From: Tamaricihabitans halophyticus
GTDB taxonomy: Bacteria; Actinomycetota; Actinomycetes; Mycobacteriales; Pseudonocardiaceae
DNA: 64,000 nucleotides
Assembly (NCBI RefSeq): GCF_004340875.1
Contig: NZ_SLXQ01000005.1
Coordinates: 1 to 64,000 of the forward strand
Reading direction: 5' to 3'
Position 1 is the first letter of the stretch. The number at the start of each line of letters is the position of its first letter. The position numbers and the translations under genes are program-made. The notes under the pieces were generated by a model. That model searched no databases, was not told the origin of the DNA, and saw only the letters and a list, made by a program, of their open reading frames with translations. This document shows positions 24,421 through 33,593 of this stretch, piece by piece.

Positions 24421-25494
24421 GTGACCAGCGCTGGGACAGGTACCGAGGTACGCGCCGAGCAGGAACTGCGCGACTACACGACGTTACGATTGGGTGGTCC
24501 AGCCGCCCGGTTCGTATCCGCGGCAAGCGCCGACGAGCTGGTGCACGCGGTGCGCGCGGCGGACGCGGCCGGCGATGCGCTGCTGCTGCTCGGCGGTGGC
24601 TCCAATCTGGTGATCGCCGACGAGGGTTTCCCCGGCACGGTGGTCCGCATCGCCAACCGCGGCTGGTCCATCGAAGGCGACCTGCTCACCGCGGAGGCCG
24701 GCCAGGACTGGGACGAGCTGGTTGCCGCGCTCGTCGCGGATGGCTATGGCGGGCTGGAATGCCTTGCCGGCATTCCCGGACTCGTCGGGGCCACTCCGGT
24801 GCAGAACGTGGGCGCCTATGGGGTGGAGGTATCCAGCAGCCTGCATTCGGTCGATTTGCTCGAGCGTGCGAGCGGCGAGCTGCGCACCGTGCCGGCGGCC
24901 GAACTCGGCCTCGCGTACCGGACGAGTGTGCTCAAGGGCACCGACCGGGCGGTGGTCCTGCGGGTACGGCTGCGGATAGCCACGGACGGCCAGTCCGCGC
25001 CGATCCAGTACGCCGAACTGGCTCGTACGCTCGGTGTCTCGCCTGGTGCGCGGGTGCCGGCCGAACGTGCCAGGGAAGCCGTACTTGGCCTGCGCCGGAG
25101 CAAGGGCATGGTGCTCGACCCCGCCGATCAGGACACCTGGAGCGCGGGTTCGTTTTTCACCAACCCGATCGTGCCGGATGCGGAACTGGCCGGGGTGCTC
25201 GAGCGGATTGCCGGCGCGGTCGGTGCCGAGACAACGGTGCCGCGCTGGCCGGCGGATGGCGGCGCGAAGCTGTCCGCGGCCTGGCTGATCGAACGCGCCG
25301 GCTTCGGCAAGGGTTATCCCGGGCCGGGCGGCAGGGTTTCGCTGTCTACAAAGCACACCCTGGCGCTGACCAACAGGGGGACGGCGCGCACGGCGGATCT
25401 GCTCACCCTCGCCGGTGAGGTGCGGGATGGCGTGTTCGCCGCGTTTGGGGTGGTTTTGCGGCCAGAACCGCTGCTCATTGGCTGTGCACTGTAG
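24421..25494 (+). CDS. murB: UDP-N-acetylmuramate dehydrogenase
   Basis: A 357-residue FAD enzyme that reduces UDP-GlcNAc-enolpyruvate to UDP-MurNAc in peptidoglycan synthesis. FAD-binding motifs are LRLGGPAARF, LLLGGGSNLVIADEGF and GIPGLVGATPVQNVGAYGVEV; the proton-donor Ser is in WSAGSFFTNP, and the C-terminal KLSAAWLIERAGFGKGYP (abbreviated KLSAAWLIERAG) plus RPEPLLIG holds the catalytic Glu. GTG 24421 is chosen since the upstream codons overlap the divergent gene and promoter. The next gene is an L,D-transpeptidase, another cell-wall enzyme. Confidence 0.95.
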   Translation: MTSAGTGTEVRAEQELRDYTTLRLGGPAARFVSAASADELVHAVRAADAAGDALLLLGGGSNLVIADEGFPGTVVRIANRGWSIEGDLLTAEAGQDWDELVAALVADGYGGLECLAGIPGLVGATPVQNVGAYGVEVSSSLHSVDLLERASGELRTVPAAELGLAYRTSVLKGTDRAVVLRVRLRIATDGQSAPIQYAELARTLGVSPGARVPAERAREAVLGLRRSKGMVLDPADQDTWSAGSFFTNPIVPDAELAGVLERIAGAVGAETTVPRWPADGGAKLSAAWLIERAGFGKGYPGPGGRVSLSTKHTLALTNRGTARTADLLTLAGEVRDGVFAAFGVVLRPEPLLIGCAL

Positions 25495-25605
25495 AGCACC
25501 GCGCGTCGAGGAGTACCGTCGTTGCCGGGGAAGCGGGCCAACCTCGGCCCGCGCCACACGTCCATCGGAGGACGAGTGGATGGGGAAACAACGCGGAGGT
25601 ACCCG

Positions 25606-26757
25606 GTGCGGAGAAGTCGTACTCGGATGGCCGGCACGGCGCTGGCGCTGCTCGCGGTCGTTGGGCTGGCCGCCTGTTCCACCGGCGCCGAAGGCGGGGC
25701 GGAACAGGATGCGCCGCCGGTGGCCAAGGTCAGCGCCAGTGTCGAGGCCAAGGCCAAGGACGTGCCCGTTCGCGAGCCGATCACGATCCAGGCCAAGCAG
25801 GGCGAACTCACCGAGGCGAAACTGACCAACGAGCAGGGCAAGGAGGTCGAGGGCGAGCTCGCCGCGGACAAGGCCAGCTGGACCAGTTCCGAACCACTGG
25901 GCTACGGCACGACCTACGAGTACACCGCGAAGGCCAAGGGCAACGACGGTAAGGCCGTGCCGCTGGAGGGCAGCTTCAGCACGATCGAGCCGTCCAGCGT
26001 GGTACGCGCGACACTGAATCCCACCGACGATCAGACCGTCGGAGTCGCGATGCCGATCAGCGTGAAGTTCGAGCAGCCGATTGAGGACAAGGCGGCCGCG
26101 GAGAAGGCACTGACGGTGGAGACCTCCAACGATGTCGAGGGCTCCTGGGCATGGCTGCACGACCAGCAGGTTGACTGGCGGCCGAAGGAGTACTGGCCGG
26201 AGCACACCAAGGTGAACGTGTCCGCCAAGTTGTATGGCGTGAACTACGGCGGCGGCGCCTACGGCAAGACCGATGTGACCACCAAGTTCGAGATCGGCCG
26301 CAACCAGGTGGTGAAAATCAACACCCCGGACCACGAGATGAAGGTCTTCGAGGACGGCAACCAGGTCACCAGCTATCCGGCGAGCAATGGCAAGGACGCC
26401 GATCCGAACCTGAACACCCCGAACGGCACATTTATCGTGATGGCCAAGGAAGAGGTCGGAAACTTCTCCAATCCGCAGTACGGCTACACCGACGTCATGA
26501 AGAAGTGGGCCGTCCGGTTCTCCAATCACGGTGAGTTCATTCACGAGAACGAGGAGAACGCGGCGAATATCGGCGTCGCGAACACCTCGCATGGCTGCGT
26601 GAACCTGTTCGAAGCAGACGCGAACGAGTACTTCCACGGCGCGTTGATTGGTGATCCTGTCGAGGTCACCGGCTCGCAGACGACGATGGAAGCCAAGTAC
26701 GAGGTGTACGACTGGTTGATCCCGTGGGAGCAATGGCAGACGATGTCGGAGTTGTAA
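25606..26757 (+). CDS. L,D-transpeptidase lipoprotein (LprQ/LdtE-like)
   Basis: A 383-residue exported protein that forms 3-3 peptidoglycan cross-links. A lipoprotein signal ends in VVGLAAC (Cys about residue 24). Two Ig-like/BIG domains follow (about 40-240), then the YkuD catalytic domain (about 250-375) with HGEFIHENEE and SHGCVNLFEADANEYF, catalytic Cys near residue 331. GTG 25606 has GGAGG 7 nt upstream; the TTG 25522 start would give an unsuitable long N-terminus. Position after murB matches Rv0482-Rv0483. Confidence 0.92.
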   Translation: MRRSRTRMAGTALALLAVVGLAACSTGAEGGAEQDAPPVAKVSASVEAKAKDVPVREPITIQAKQGELTEAKLTNEQGKEVEGELAADKASWTSSEPLGYGTTYEYTAKAKGNDGKAVPLEGSFSTIEPSSVVRATLNPTDDQTVGVAMPISVKFEQPIEDKAAAEKALTVETSNDVEGSWAWLHDQQVDWRPKEYWPEHTKVNVSAKLYGVNYGGGAYGKTDVTTKFEIGRNQVVKINTPDHEMKVFEDGNQVTSYPASNGKDADPNLNTPNGTFIVMAKEEVGNFSNPQYGYTDVMKKWAVRFSNHGEFIHENEENAANIGVANTSHGCVNLFEADANEYFHGALIGDPVEVTGSQTTMEAKYEVYDWLIPWEQWQTMSEL

Positions 26758-26808
26758 GCCGACCGGCCGCGATCGAGGTGATCAGCGGAGCGGGCGGAGT
26801 AGACCGAC

Positions 26809-27690
26809 ATGGTGCCGGCGCGCGGGAGGATGCACAGCTTGCCATCGAATGGGTTGACGCTGCGCTACATCACGAGTGCGGACGGCACGCGGCTTGCCGT
26901 CCGCGAGGCAGCGCCGGCTGAGCCGATCGCTGCCGCCGCGCCACCAATCGTGTTGGTGCACGGCTGGGCACAGGACGCCGCCGTCTGGCTGGATCAGCTG
27001 ATGGACCCGGTGCTGACCAGCCGGCATCGAGTGCTCGCGGTCGAGTTGCGCGGGCACGGTGAATCGGCCGTACCAACCGATGGCTACCGCGATTCGGCGA
27101 CCTGGGCTGGTGATATCCGCGCGGTGCTTGCCGAGGTCGGCACGCCCTCGGTACTCGTCGGCTGGTCCTTCGGTGGCCTGGTGCTCACCGATTACGTGCG
27201 GGCGTTCGGGAACGCGGACATCGCGGGGCTGGTGTTGGCCGGCGCGCTGACCGAGATAGGCCGCGGGCGCCCCGGCGGGCGGGTTGGCGCAGCGATGCGG
27301 GCAGCGCTGCCCGCGGTACTGGATGCCGATCCGGCGGTGGCCGTGCCCGCACTGCACGCTCTGATCACCGCGATGCCCGCGAGCCCGCTGCCCGGTGCAC
27401 GGCTACAGCGGATGCTGGCCGCCAGCCTGCGGGTGCGTCCCGAGGTGCGTGCGGCGCTGTTCGACCGTGCGGTGGACAGCGCGGATGTGCTTGCCGAGGT
27501 GGCCGTACCGACGCTCGTGCTGCATGGCACCGAGGACGCCGTGGTCGATCCGCGGGCGGCGGAGTACGCCCTCGGGAAGATTTCGGGTGCCCGGGCGCGT
27601 TGGTTCGAAGGCGTGGGTCATCTGCCGTTCGCGGAACGCGTGCGGGAGTTCAACGATGCACTCGCCGCGTTCGCGGCCGACCCGAGCTGA
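26809..27690 (+). CDS. alpha/beta-fold hydrolase
   Basis: A 293-residue alpha/beta hydrolase with oxyanion motif VLVHGWAQD, nucleophile Ser in VGWSFGG (about residue 124), Asp in [10 protein letters not shown] and His in [10 protein letters not shown]. It resembles non-heme peroxidase/esterase-type hydrolases; the substrate is unknown. Alternative starts are ATG 26830 and TTG 26839, the last having GGAGG 9 nt upstream, so the first 10 residues are uncertain. The gene is followed 7 nt later by mshA. Confidence 0.88.
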   Translation: MVPARGRMHSLPSNGLTLRYITSADGTRLAVREAAPAEPIAAAAPPIVLVHGWAQDAAVWLDQLMDPVLTSRHRVLAVELRGHGESAVPTDGYRDSATWAGDIRAVLAEVGTPSVLVGWSFGGLVLTDYVRAFGNADIAGLVLAGALTEIGRGRPGGRVGAAMRAALPAVLDADPAVAVPALHALITAMPASPLPGARLQRMLAASLRVRPEVRAALFDRAVDSADVLAEVAVPTLVLHGTEDAVVDPRAAEYALGKISGARARWFEGVGHLPFAERVREFNDALAAFAADPS

Positions 27691-27697
27691 GCTGGGT

Positions 27698-29017
27698 GTG
27701 AAACCTGCAGAAAGGGTGGTGCGCGTCGTGCGCGATCGTCCGGTGCCGCTGTACCAACCGCGACGCGTGGCAGTGCTCTCGCTGCACACCTCACCGCTCG
27801 AACAACCAGGTACCGGCGATGCCGGCGGGATGAACGTGTACATCTCGCAGACGGCACGCCGGCTTGCCGCGCGGGGCACCAGCGTCGAGGTGTTCACCAG
27901 GGCAACCTCCTCGGAGCAACCGCCGGTGCAGGAACTGGCGCCCGGTGTGCTGGTGCGGCATGTGCAAGCCGGACCGTTCGAGGGGCTTGGGCGTGCCGAG
28001 CTGCCCGGCCTGCTCTGCGCCTTCGCCGCTGGCGTGCAGCGCGCCGAAGCGCGGCACGAGCCCGGCTACTACGACCTGGTGCACTCGCATTACTGGCTTT
28101 CCGGACAGGTCGGTTGGCTGGCCAGTGAACGTTGGGGCGTGCCGCTGGTGCATACCGCGCATACGCTTGCGCGGGTGAAGAACGCCGCGCTGGCCGAGGG
28201 GGACACCCCGGAGCCGCGGTTGCGTGAGCTTGGCGAGCAGCAGATCGTCGACGAGGCCGCGCGGTTGACCGCGAATACTCCGGTGGAGGCCGAGCAGTTG
28301 ATCGAGTTGTACGGCGCGGGCACCGAGCAGGTCGATGTGGTGCGGCCAGGGGTGGATCTCGAGCGGTATACGCCGGGTTCGCGTGCCGAATCCCGCGCGG
28401 AACTTGGCTTACCTGCCGATGCGGTGGTGCTCGGGTTCGTCGGTCGGATTCAGCCGTTGAAGGCACCCGATGTGTTGCTGCGCGCGGCCGCTGAGTTACT
28501 CGCCGGGGGCGGCGTGGACCGGGCGAAACTACGGGTCCTGGTGGTCGGTGGCCCATCGGGTTCGGGCCTCGCGCAGCCGACCAACTTGCAGGAGCTTGCC
28601 GCCAAACTGGGTATCCAGGATGTGGTCTCGTTCCTGCCGCCCCAGTCGAGTGAGCAACTGGCGCACGTCTATCGCGCGGCCGACGTGATCGCGGTGCCCA
28701 GTCACAACGAGTCGTTCGGGCTGGTCGCGCTCGAGGCGCAGGCCTGCGCGACACCGGTGGTCGCCGCCGATGTGGGCGGGTTGCCGGTCGCGGTGGCCGA
28801 TGGCACCTCGGGTCTGCTTGTTTCCGGGCATGAGCCGGCGCGCTGGGCGAGCGCGTTGCGGCGGGTGATCGAACATCGGCCGCGGTTCGTCGCGAACGCC
28901 GCTGGCCATGCCGCGCGGTTTTCCTGGGAGCGCACCACCGATGCGCTGCTCGAGGCATACACCAGGGCGGCCCGCCGGTTTGGCCGTGGCTCGGCGCGGG
29001 CGGGGATCGCGGTATGA
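27698..29017 (+). CDS. mshA: D-inositol-3-phosphate glycosyltransferase (mycothiol biosynthesis)
   Basis: About 439 residues. MshA transfers GlcNAc from UDP-GlcNAc to 1-L-myo-inositol-1-phosphate, the first step of mycothiol synthesis. The GT-B fold shows the N-terminal [11 protein letters not shown] loop, [36 protein letters not shown] at the start of the second domain and the EX7E motif in [15 protein letters not shown] 27698 is chosen as the first in-frame start after the hydrolase stop; GTG 27716, 27719 and 27728 are alternatives. The stop overlaps the YbjN gene (ATGA), as in Rv0486-Rv0487. Confidence 0.93.
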   Translation: MKPAERVVRVVRDRPVPLYQPRRVAVLSLHTSPLEQPGTGDAGGMNVYISQTARRLAARGTSVEVFTRATSSEQPPVQELAPGVLVRHVQAGPFEGLGRAELPGLLCAFAAGVQRAEARHEPGYYDLVHSHYWLSGQVGWLASERWGVPLVHTAHTLARVKNAALAEGDTPEPRLRELGEQQIVDEAARLTANTPVEAEQLIELYGAGTEQVDVVRPGVDLERYTPGSRAESRAELGLPADAVVLGFVGRIQPLKAPDVLLRAAAELLAGGGVDRAKLRVLVVGGPSGSGLAQPTNLQELAAKLGIQDVVSFLPPQSSEQLAHVYRAADVIAVPSHNESFGLVALEAQACATPVVAADVGGLPVAVADGTSGLLVSGHEPARWASALRRVIEHRPRFVANAAGHAARFSWERTTDALLEAYTRAARRFGRGSARAGIAV

Positions 29018-29541
29018 GCCCGCATATCGAGGAGCTTGACGCGACCATCCGGTCCACTCTGGACGAACGCGAGCTTGCCTACGAGAACCCGGAGACCGGG
29101 CGGTTTTTCGTTACGCTGCCCGGAACCAAGAAACTGCGCACGAACTGCTGGCTGATCGTCAGCAGGCATGCCTTCGTGATCGAGGCGTTCGTATGCCGGC
29201 GGCCGGACGAGGCACACGAAGATGTCTACCGGTTTCTGTTGCGGCGCAACGCAAAGCTGTACGGCGTGCACTACACGGTCGATGAAGTTGGGGATATCTA
29301 CCTGCTGGGTCGGCTGCCGCACGCCGCGATCCGCCCGGACGAACTCGACCGGCTACTCGGTCAGGTGCTCGAGTCGGCCGACGGCGATTTCAACACGCTG
29401 CTGGAGATTGGCTTCGCCGGTTCGATCAAACGGGAGTGGGACTGGCGAGTTTCGCGCGGGGAATCCTTGGCAAACCTGCAACCTTTCCGGCATCTGGTGC
29501 GGCCGAGAAACGATGACGGCCCCGGTGTTGCCGATTCGTGA
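29014..29541 (+). CDS. YbjN domain-containing protein (Rv0487-like)
   Basis: A 175-residue YbjN/type III secretion chaperone-like protein, with [38 protein letters not shown] and [10 protein letters not shown] as recognisable segments (abbreviated). It is translationally coupled to mshA by a 4-nt overlap, a linkage conserved in mycolata, suggesting a link to mycothiol metabolism that is not mechanistically defined. Confidence 0.87.
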   Translation: MSPHIEELDATIRSTLDERELAYENPETGRFFVTLPGTKKLRTNCWLIVSRHAFVIEAFVCRRPDEAHEDVYRFLLRRNAKLYGVHYTVDEVGDIYLLGRLPHAAIRPDELDRLLGQVLESADGDFNTLLEIGFAGSIKREWDWRVSRGESLANLQPFRHLVRPRNDDGPGVADS

Positions 29542-29564
29542 TCCAACCGAATAGCTCCCTCCGT

Positions 29565-29618
29565 CCGTCTTTCGAGTGATAGCCGGAAGAGACGGGTAGC
29601 ACCGCGTGCTCGCGCGGT
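29565..29618 (+). terminator. two adjacent hairpins between the YbjN and DUF4349 genes
   Basis: CCGTCT (29565-29570) pairs with AGACGG (29590-29595), extended by TTC/GAA, and ACCGCG (29601-29606) pairs with CGCGGT (29613-29618). There is no U-tract. The first could terminate the mshA transcript; the second lies 14 nt before the DUF4349 start and could affect its translation. Confidence 0.4.
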
Positions 29619-29632
29619 AGAGGGGATATTCG

Positions 29633-30538
29633 ATGCGAGTCCTGAAGCTGGCGCTGGTCACCGGGTTGTTGGGGGCGCTTGTCGGGTGCTCCACGGCCTC
29701 GGATGAGGCCGCCACCGGGCAACAAGCCGATTCCGGTGCGATGGAACAGCGCGGGTCAGCTCCGCAGACCGGAAGCCGTGCGGAGTCCTCGGCCGAGACT
29801 GATCGCGGTGCGGACGGCGGTGACCGGGAGGAGGGTGGATCGATCGCTATCCCCCAGCCGGACCGGCAGCTGGTCCGGACCGCGAACCTGGACCTGACCA
29901 GCTCGAACGTGGGCAGTGTGGTGCGGCACGCGCAGGACATCACCAGCGAGGCCGATGGCTATGTGAGCGAGGAGTCCTCGTCGCGGGACAGTGCGCGGCT
30001 AACCCTGCGGGTGCCGGCCGAAGAGCTGGATGACGTGCTCGGCCAGCTGGGGCGGGTCGGCAAGGTAGACAGCAAACGGGTGCGCACGGAAGACGTGACC
30101 GAAGAGGTTGTCGATCTGCGTAGCAGGGTGGCCACGCAGCGCGCCAGCGTACAGCGGGTGCGGGAGCTGCTGGAGCGCGCGGAGTCGGTATCCGAGGTCG
30201 TTTCCGTGGAAAGCGAGCTGACCAGTAGGGAAGCCGAGCTGGAGTCGATGCTCAGCCGGCAGCAGGAACTGTCCGGCCAGGTTTCGTTGTCGACAGTGCA
30301 TCTCACCGTGCGCGGCACCGATGTGCCGGCGGACGAGGACGACGCAGGCTTTCTCGGTGGGCTCGCGGGTGGCTGGCGGGCATTTACCGGAGCGCTCGGT
30401 GCTGCCGCAACCGGATTGGGTGCCGCGCTGCCATTCCTGCTGTTGATCGGGGTGCCGGCGGTAGTCGCCTGGCGGGTGATCCTGGCGCCGCGGCGTCGGC
30501 GGGCTGGGCAGCAGGCTCCGGCGGAGGCCTCGGATTAG
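29633..30538 (+). CDS. DUF4349 lipoprotein
   Basis: A 301-residue predicted lipoprotein: signal helix and lipobox ALVGC (Cys 19), a low-complexity linker, then the DUF4349 domain from RQLVRTANLDLTSSNVGSVV (abbreviated start) to about residue 235, including a predicted coiled coil in SRVATQRASVQRVRELLERA, a C-terminal transmembrane helix (about 262-285) and a basic tail. Family members are membrane-anchored and uncharacterised. The start has GAGGGGA upstream. A strong hairpin follows the stop. Confidence 0.85.
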   Translation: MRVLKLALVTGLLGALVGCSTASDEAATGQQADSGAMEQRGSAPQTGSRAESSAETDRGADGGDREEGGSIAIPQPDRQLVRTANLDLTSSNVGSVVRHAQDITSEADGYVSEESSSRDSARLTLRVPAEELDDVLGQLGRVGKVDSKRVRTEDVTEEVVDLRSRVATQRASVQRVRELLERAESVSEVVSVESELTSREAELESMLSRQQELSGQVSLSTVHLTVRGTDVPADEDDAGFLGGLAGGWRAFTGALGAAATGLGAALPFLLLIGVPAVVAWRVILAPRRRRAGQQAPAEASD

Positions 30539-30550
30539 TTGACTATGGCA

Positions 30551-30599
30551 GCGGGACGGCTCGAGGGAGGGGGGAGTCGCGAAACTCGAGCCGCCCCGC
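30551..30599 (+). terminator. long hairpin after the DUF4349 gene
   Basis: Arms 30551-30565 and 30585-30599 pair over 15 positions with one mismatch (GCGGGACGGCTCGAG against CTCGAGCCGCCCCGC), with a 19-nt loop. It starts 13 nt after the stop codon. A weaker CCCGC/GCGGG hairpin follows at about 30607-30638. There is no U-tract, as is common in high-GC actinomycetes. Confidence 0.65.
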
Positions 30600-30638
30600 A
30601 CACCAAACCCGCTATTGGCGGCTCCTTCGGCGGGGGGT

Positions 30639-31004
30639 TCCTCAGGTGCCCGGCGGGTCGCGGCTCGGCAGGGGAGACGAGCCGCGATTTAAGCCCTACA
30701 ACGACCGGGGAGTGCGTGGATATCCGGTCTATTGCAGAGCTGACCAAACTTTGCAGGAAACTCACCGTATCCACAAGAGCACACGGCGACTCGTTTGTGT
30801 GAAAATCGCTCCGTTAAGTAACAGATCAATCACAGCAAATCCGATTTCGGTAGTGCAGAGTGGGCCATCTGCGCGATCAGGTGATGGCTGACCAGGTGAT
30901 ACGGTGAAACGTGACTCGATTTCTGGTTAGTCCGGTTGTTGGCTATCTCAATACGCGCGGCGCCCCTGCAAGCGTTAGTCCATCGCTCTGGCAGGCTTGT
31001 TGCC
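30639..31004. other. gene-free stretch upstream of gpmA
   Basis: About 370 nt without a credible gene; the small open frames here lack coding character and ribosome sites. The part from about 30770 to 30960 is clearly richer in A+T than its surroundings. It contains two 10-nt near-direct repeats 15 nt apart (ATCAGGTGAT at 30876, ACCAGGTGAT at 30891) followed by GGTGAAAC at 30903, reminiscent of half PHO boxes. CAGGCT 7 nt before ATG 31005 is the likely gpmA -10. Confidence 0.45.
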
Positions 31005-31763
31005 ATGGCTGAGTCGAACGCGCCGGGGGCGCTGATCCTGCTCCGGCATGGCGAGAGCGTCTGGAACGCGGAAAACCTGTTCACTGGCTGGGTCGATGTC
31101 CCGCTTTCGGACAAGGGCGTAGCGGAGGCTACCCGCGGCGGGGTACTCCTTCGGGAAGCGGGGCTGCTCCCCGATGTCGTGCACACGTCCCTGCTGCGCA
31201 GGGCAATCGCCACGGCCAATCTCGCGCTCGACGAGGCCGATCGGCATTGGATCGAGGTGCGCAGGGACTGGCGGCTGAACGAGCGGCACTATGGCGCGCT
31301 GCAGGGCAAGAACAAGGCGCAGATCCGCGCGGAGTACGGCGAAGAGCAGTTCATGACCTGGCGTCGGTCGTTCGACACGCCGCCGCCACCGATCGAGCGC
31401 GGCAGCGAGTACAGCCAGGACGCCGATCCGCGCTACGCCGACCTTGGTGACGACGCGCCGCTGACCGAATGCCTCGCCGACGTGGTCAAGCGCATGCTGC
31501 CGTACTGGGAAGCGCGGATCGTGCCTGATCTGCGGGCTGGGCGGAACGTGTTGGTAGCCGCGCATGGCAATTCGCTGCGCGCGCTGGTCAAACACCTGGA
31601 CGGGGTGTCCGATACGGATATCGCCGGGCTGAACATCCCGACCGGTATCCCGCTGCGCTACGACCTGGACGAGCAGTTGCGCCCGGTCAACGTCGGCGGC
31701 ACCTACCTCGACCCGGCCGCGGCCGAGGACGCCATCAAGGCCGTAGCCAACCAGGGCCGCTAA
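31005..31763 (+). CDS. gpmA: 2,3-bisphosphoglycerate-dependent phosphoglycerate mutase
   Basis: A 252-residue glycolytic enzyme interconverting 3- and 2-phosphoglycerate. The phospho-histidine motif is [10 protein letters not shown] (His 15); further signatures are [38 protein letters not shown] and [14 protein letters not shown] with the second catalytic His. ATG 31005 fits the family length; the upstream in-frame ATG adds a non-homologous segment. In M. tuberculosis gpm1 also lies just before senX3-regX3; here LuxR and aldo/keto reductase genes are inserted between. Confidence 0.96.
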   Translation: MAESNAPGALILLRHGESVWNAENLFTGWVDVPLSDKGVAEATRGGVLLREAGLLPDVVHTSLLRRAIATANLALDEADRHWIEVRRDWRLNERHYGALQGKNKAQIRAEYGEEQFMTWRRSFDTPPPPIERGSEYSQDADPRYADLGDDAPLTECLADVVKRMLPYWEARIVPDLRAGRNVLVAAHGNSLRALVKHLDGVSDTDIAGLNIPTGIPLRYDLDEQLRPVNVGGTYLDPAAAEDAIKAVANQGR

Positions 31764-31781
31764 CCCTAAAGAACGCGGTCA
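31758..31781. repeat. dispersed 3'-end palindrome, type A copy 3
   Basis: Begins CGCTAACCCTAAAGAACGCG then GTCA. The gpmA stop TAA (31761-31763) is inside the repeat. Confidence 0.7.
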
Positions 31782-31787
31782 CACGCA

Positions 31788-31817
31788 GTCACCGCAAGAT
31801 TCCTAAAGATTGCGGGC
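31788..31817. repeat. dispersed 3'-end palindrome, type B copy 3
   Basis: CCGCAA (31792-31797) and TTGCGG (31810-31815) form a stem around GATTCCTAAAGA. It lies 6 nt after a type A copy in the gpmA/LuxR convergent junction, the only place where both types are side by side. Confidence 0.7.
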
Positions 31818-31825
31818 AGGTGGGG

Positions 31826-32464
31826 TCAGAGGACGCCGAGTTCGCGGGCGCGCACGCCAGCCTGAAACCGCGAGGTAGCGCCGAGCGCGCGCATGACATC
31901 GGCCACGCGTCGACGGTAGGTGCGCAAGCTCAGTCCAAGGTTGCGCGCCGCGGTCTCGTCCTTGTGCCCCGCGCCAAGCAGTTCCAGGATGCGCGGGGCA
32001 AGCGTGCGCAGCTCGGCCAGCTGCGCATCGCAGACGGCCAGCTCGGTGCTTGCTCGCCAGGCGGCCTCGAACAGCGAGCGCACCCCGGCAATGGTGTCGG
32101 GTTGGGTGATCACGCTGTAGTTGCGGTCTGCGCCGTGCCCCGCTCCGGCGAGGATCACCGCGCGGTCGTCCAGGATGATCGTTTCGTTGATGTCGTCCTG
32201 GCTGATCCGTACGGCGGTGCCCCGCGCCGCGACCGTGCGCAGATGTTGCGTGCTGGACGGTTGGAGTAGTACGCCCGGCCGGTACAGCTTGCGCATCGAC
32301 CGTGGGTGCAACTCCGGCGGGACGTGCCGCGGCTGGGTCGCTACCCAGGTGTAGAGGTCGTTCGCCGCACAAGCGAGCTCGGTAGTGCCGACGAACAGGT
32401 GACCGGCACGGGCGAAGAGTTCTTCCGCGCCGTGCACCACCCAGACATCTCCGGTTGTCCGCAT
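31826..32464 (-). CDS. LuxR-type helix-turn-helix regulator
   Basis: A 212-residue regulator with a C-terminal LuxR-like HTH (about 150-210) reading ILELLGAGHKDETAARNLGLSLRTYRRRVADVM in pieces: GAGHKDETAARNLGLS and RTYRRRVADVM. The N-terminal 140 residues form a sensor-like module (PQPRHVPPELHPRSMRKLYRPG-type region, ISQDDINETIILDDRAVIL) seen in streptomycete orphan regulators. It lacks a receiver domain. It is divergent from the aldo/keto reductase by about 100 nt and probably controls it. Confidence 0.8.
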   Translation of the reverse strand: MRTTGDVWVVHGAEELFARAGHLFVGTTELACAANDLYTWVATQPRHVPPELHPRSMRKLYRPGVLLQPSSTQHLRTVAARGTAVRISQDDINETIILDDRAVILAGAGHGADRNYSVITQPDTIAGVRSLFEAAWRASTELAVCDAQLAELRTLAPRILELLGAGHKDETAARNLGLSLRTYRRRVADVMRALGATSRFQAGVRARELGVL

Positions 32465-32566
32465 CGTTCGAGTGTGCGGCTGGGCTGGTCACCACGGCAA
32501 CTGGTGGCAACATGCTGCCAACCGCTGCGCCGTGCCGGGCGGCCAGCCAGGCTGGAGGTCATGACG

Positions 32567-33442
32567 ATGAGTGATGCGTTTTTCAAGCTTGGTGCCGACC
32601 GTCCGATCGCGCGAATCGGGTTCGGCTCGATGTCCCTGCCCGCCTGGCCGGCTGGGCGGCAGCCGGACAGGGACACCGCGATCGCGGTGCTGCGCAAGAC
32701 AGTCGATCTCGGCGTGAACCACATCGACACCGCGGCGTTCTACGCTCGCGCGGGCGTGCGCGCCAACGAGCTCATCCGTGCCGCGCTGCACCCATATCCG
32801 GACGATTTGCTGTTGGCGACCAAGGTAGGCCCCCGGTTCGACACCGATGGCGTGACACCGCTCGCTCCCGCCGGGCCCACCGAGCTTCGGGCGGAGGTCC
32901 AGCGCAACCTCACCGAGCTTGGCACCGACCACATCGGCCTGGTGAACCTGCGCTTGGGCGGGGTGGATGGCCTGTGGGACGGCCCCGTCGCGGAGAGTTT
33001 CGCCGCGCTCGCCGAACTGCGCGCGGAGGGTCTGATCGGGCACCTCGGGTTGTCCAATGTCACCGCCTCGGTGCTTGCCGAGGCCCAGCGGGTGGCCCCG
33101 GTGGCGAGCGTGCAGAACCTCTACAACATCGCCAGCAGGTCCGATGATCCACTTGTGGACAGTTGCGCCGAGCAGGGCATCGGATACGTGCCGTTCTGCC
33201 CGCTCGGTGGGCTGTTCGACCCGAGCCTGCTCTCCCATGAGGTACTCGGCACGGTGGCCGCCCGGCACGGCTGCGGCCCGGCGCAGGTCGCCCTCGCCTG
33301 GTTGCTTGCCCGCTCGCCCTCGATCCTGCTCATCCCGGGGACCGCGAATCCCGCGCACCTCGAGCAGAACCTGGCCGCCCGCAACCTGCGGTTGTCCGAA
33401 CAGGACATGACCGAGCTGGCCTCGATCGGCGGTACGAGCTGA
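32567..33442 (+). CDS. aldo/keto reductase
   Basis: A 291-residue NADPH-dependent oxidoreductase with the (beta/alpha)8 AKR fold: IARIGFGSMSLP, VNHIDTAAFYARAGVRANELIRAAL (catalytic Asp and Tyr, shown as HIDTAAFY), LLLATKVG (catalytic Lys), GHLGLSNVTASVL and LIPGTANPAHLEQNL for cofactor binding. The catalytic His of classic AKRs aligns with VNLRLGGVDG, where His appears replaced (usual DLFQ/YLHR...H region lacks a clear His), worth noting. ATG 32567 has GGAGG 8 nt upstream. Confidence 0.88.
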   Translation: MSDAFFKLGADRPIARIGFGSMSLPAWPAGRQPDRDTAIAVLRKTVDLGVNHIDTAAFYARAGVRANELIRAALHPYPDDLLLATKVGPRFDTDGVTPLAPAGPTELRAEVQRNLTELGTDHIGLVNLRLGGVDGLWDGPVAESFAALAELRAEGLIGHLGLSNVTASVLAEAQRVAPVASVQNLYNIASRSDDPLVDSCAEQGIGYVPFCPLGGLFDPSLLSHEVLGTVAARHGCGPAQVALAWLLARSPSILLIPGTANPAHLEQNLAARNLRLSEQDMTELASIGGTS

Positions 33443-33469
33443 CTGCTTCTGCTCAGTTGGACACGATCG

Positions 33470-33476
33470 GGTGAAC
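33470..33476 (-). promoter_or_regulatory. single PHO-box-like half site upstream of senX3
   Basis: GTTCACC on the minus strand (GGTGAAC on plus), 117 nt before the senX3 start, matches the core of the direct-repeat unit bound by streptomycete PhoP and mycobacterial RegX3. No second unit at 11-nt spacing is evident, so autoregulation is only a suggestion. Confidence 0.3.
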
Positions 33477-33581
33477 TCAAGCTGGCGCGTGGGTGGCGCT
33501 GCGGGGAACAAGCCCATTTACTGATGTCGCAGCGGTCACGTAATGGCATTTCAGGCTAGGCCAGTGGGGTGGGTTGCTGCT

Positions 33582-33587
33582 TACGAT
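33582..33587 (+). promoter_or_regulatory. -10 box of a leaderless promoter for senX3
   Basis: TACGAT, 6 nt, GTG 33594; no ribosome site. Confidence 0.45.
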
Positions 33588-33593
33588 TCGGGT

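Noticed and set aside
24484-26733. 749-codon minus-strand frame opposite murB and the L,D-transpeptidase
   Set aside because: Covers two genes with clear motifs; its length only reflects rare stop codons in high-GC antisense DNA.
30539-30891. Small open frames before gpmA
   Set aside because: They run through the terminator hairpin and the A+T-rich spacer and lack coding bias.
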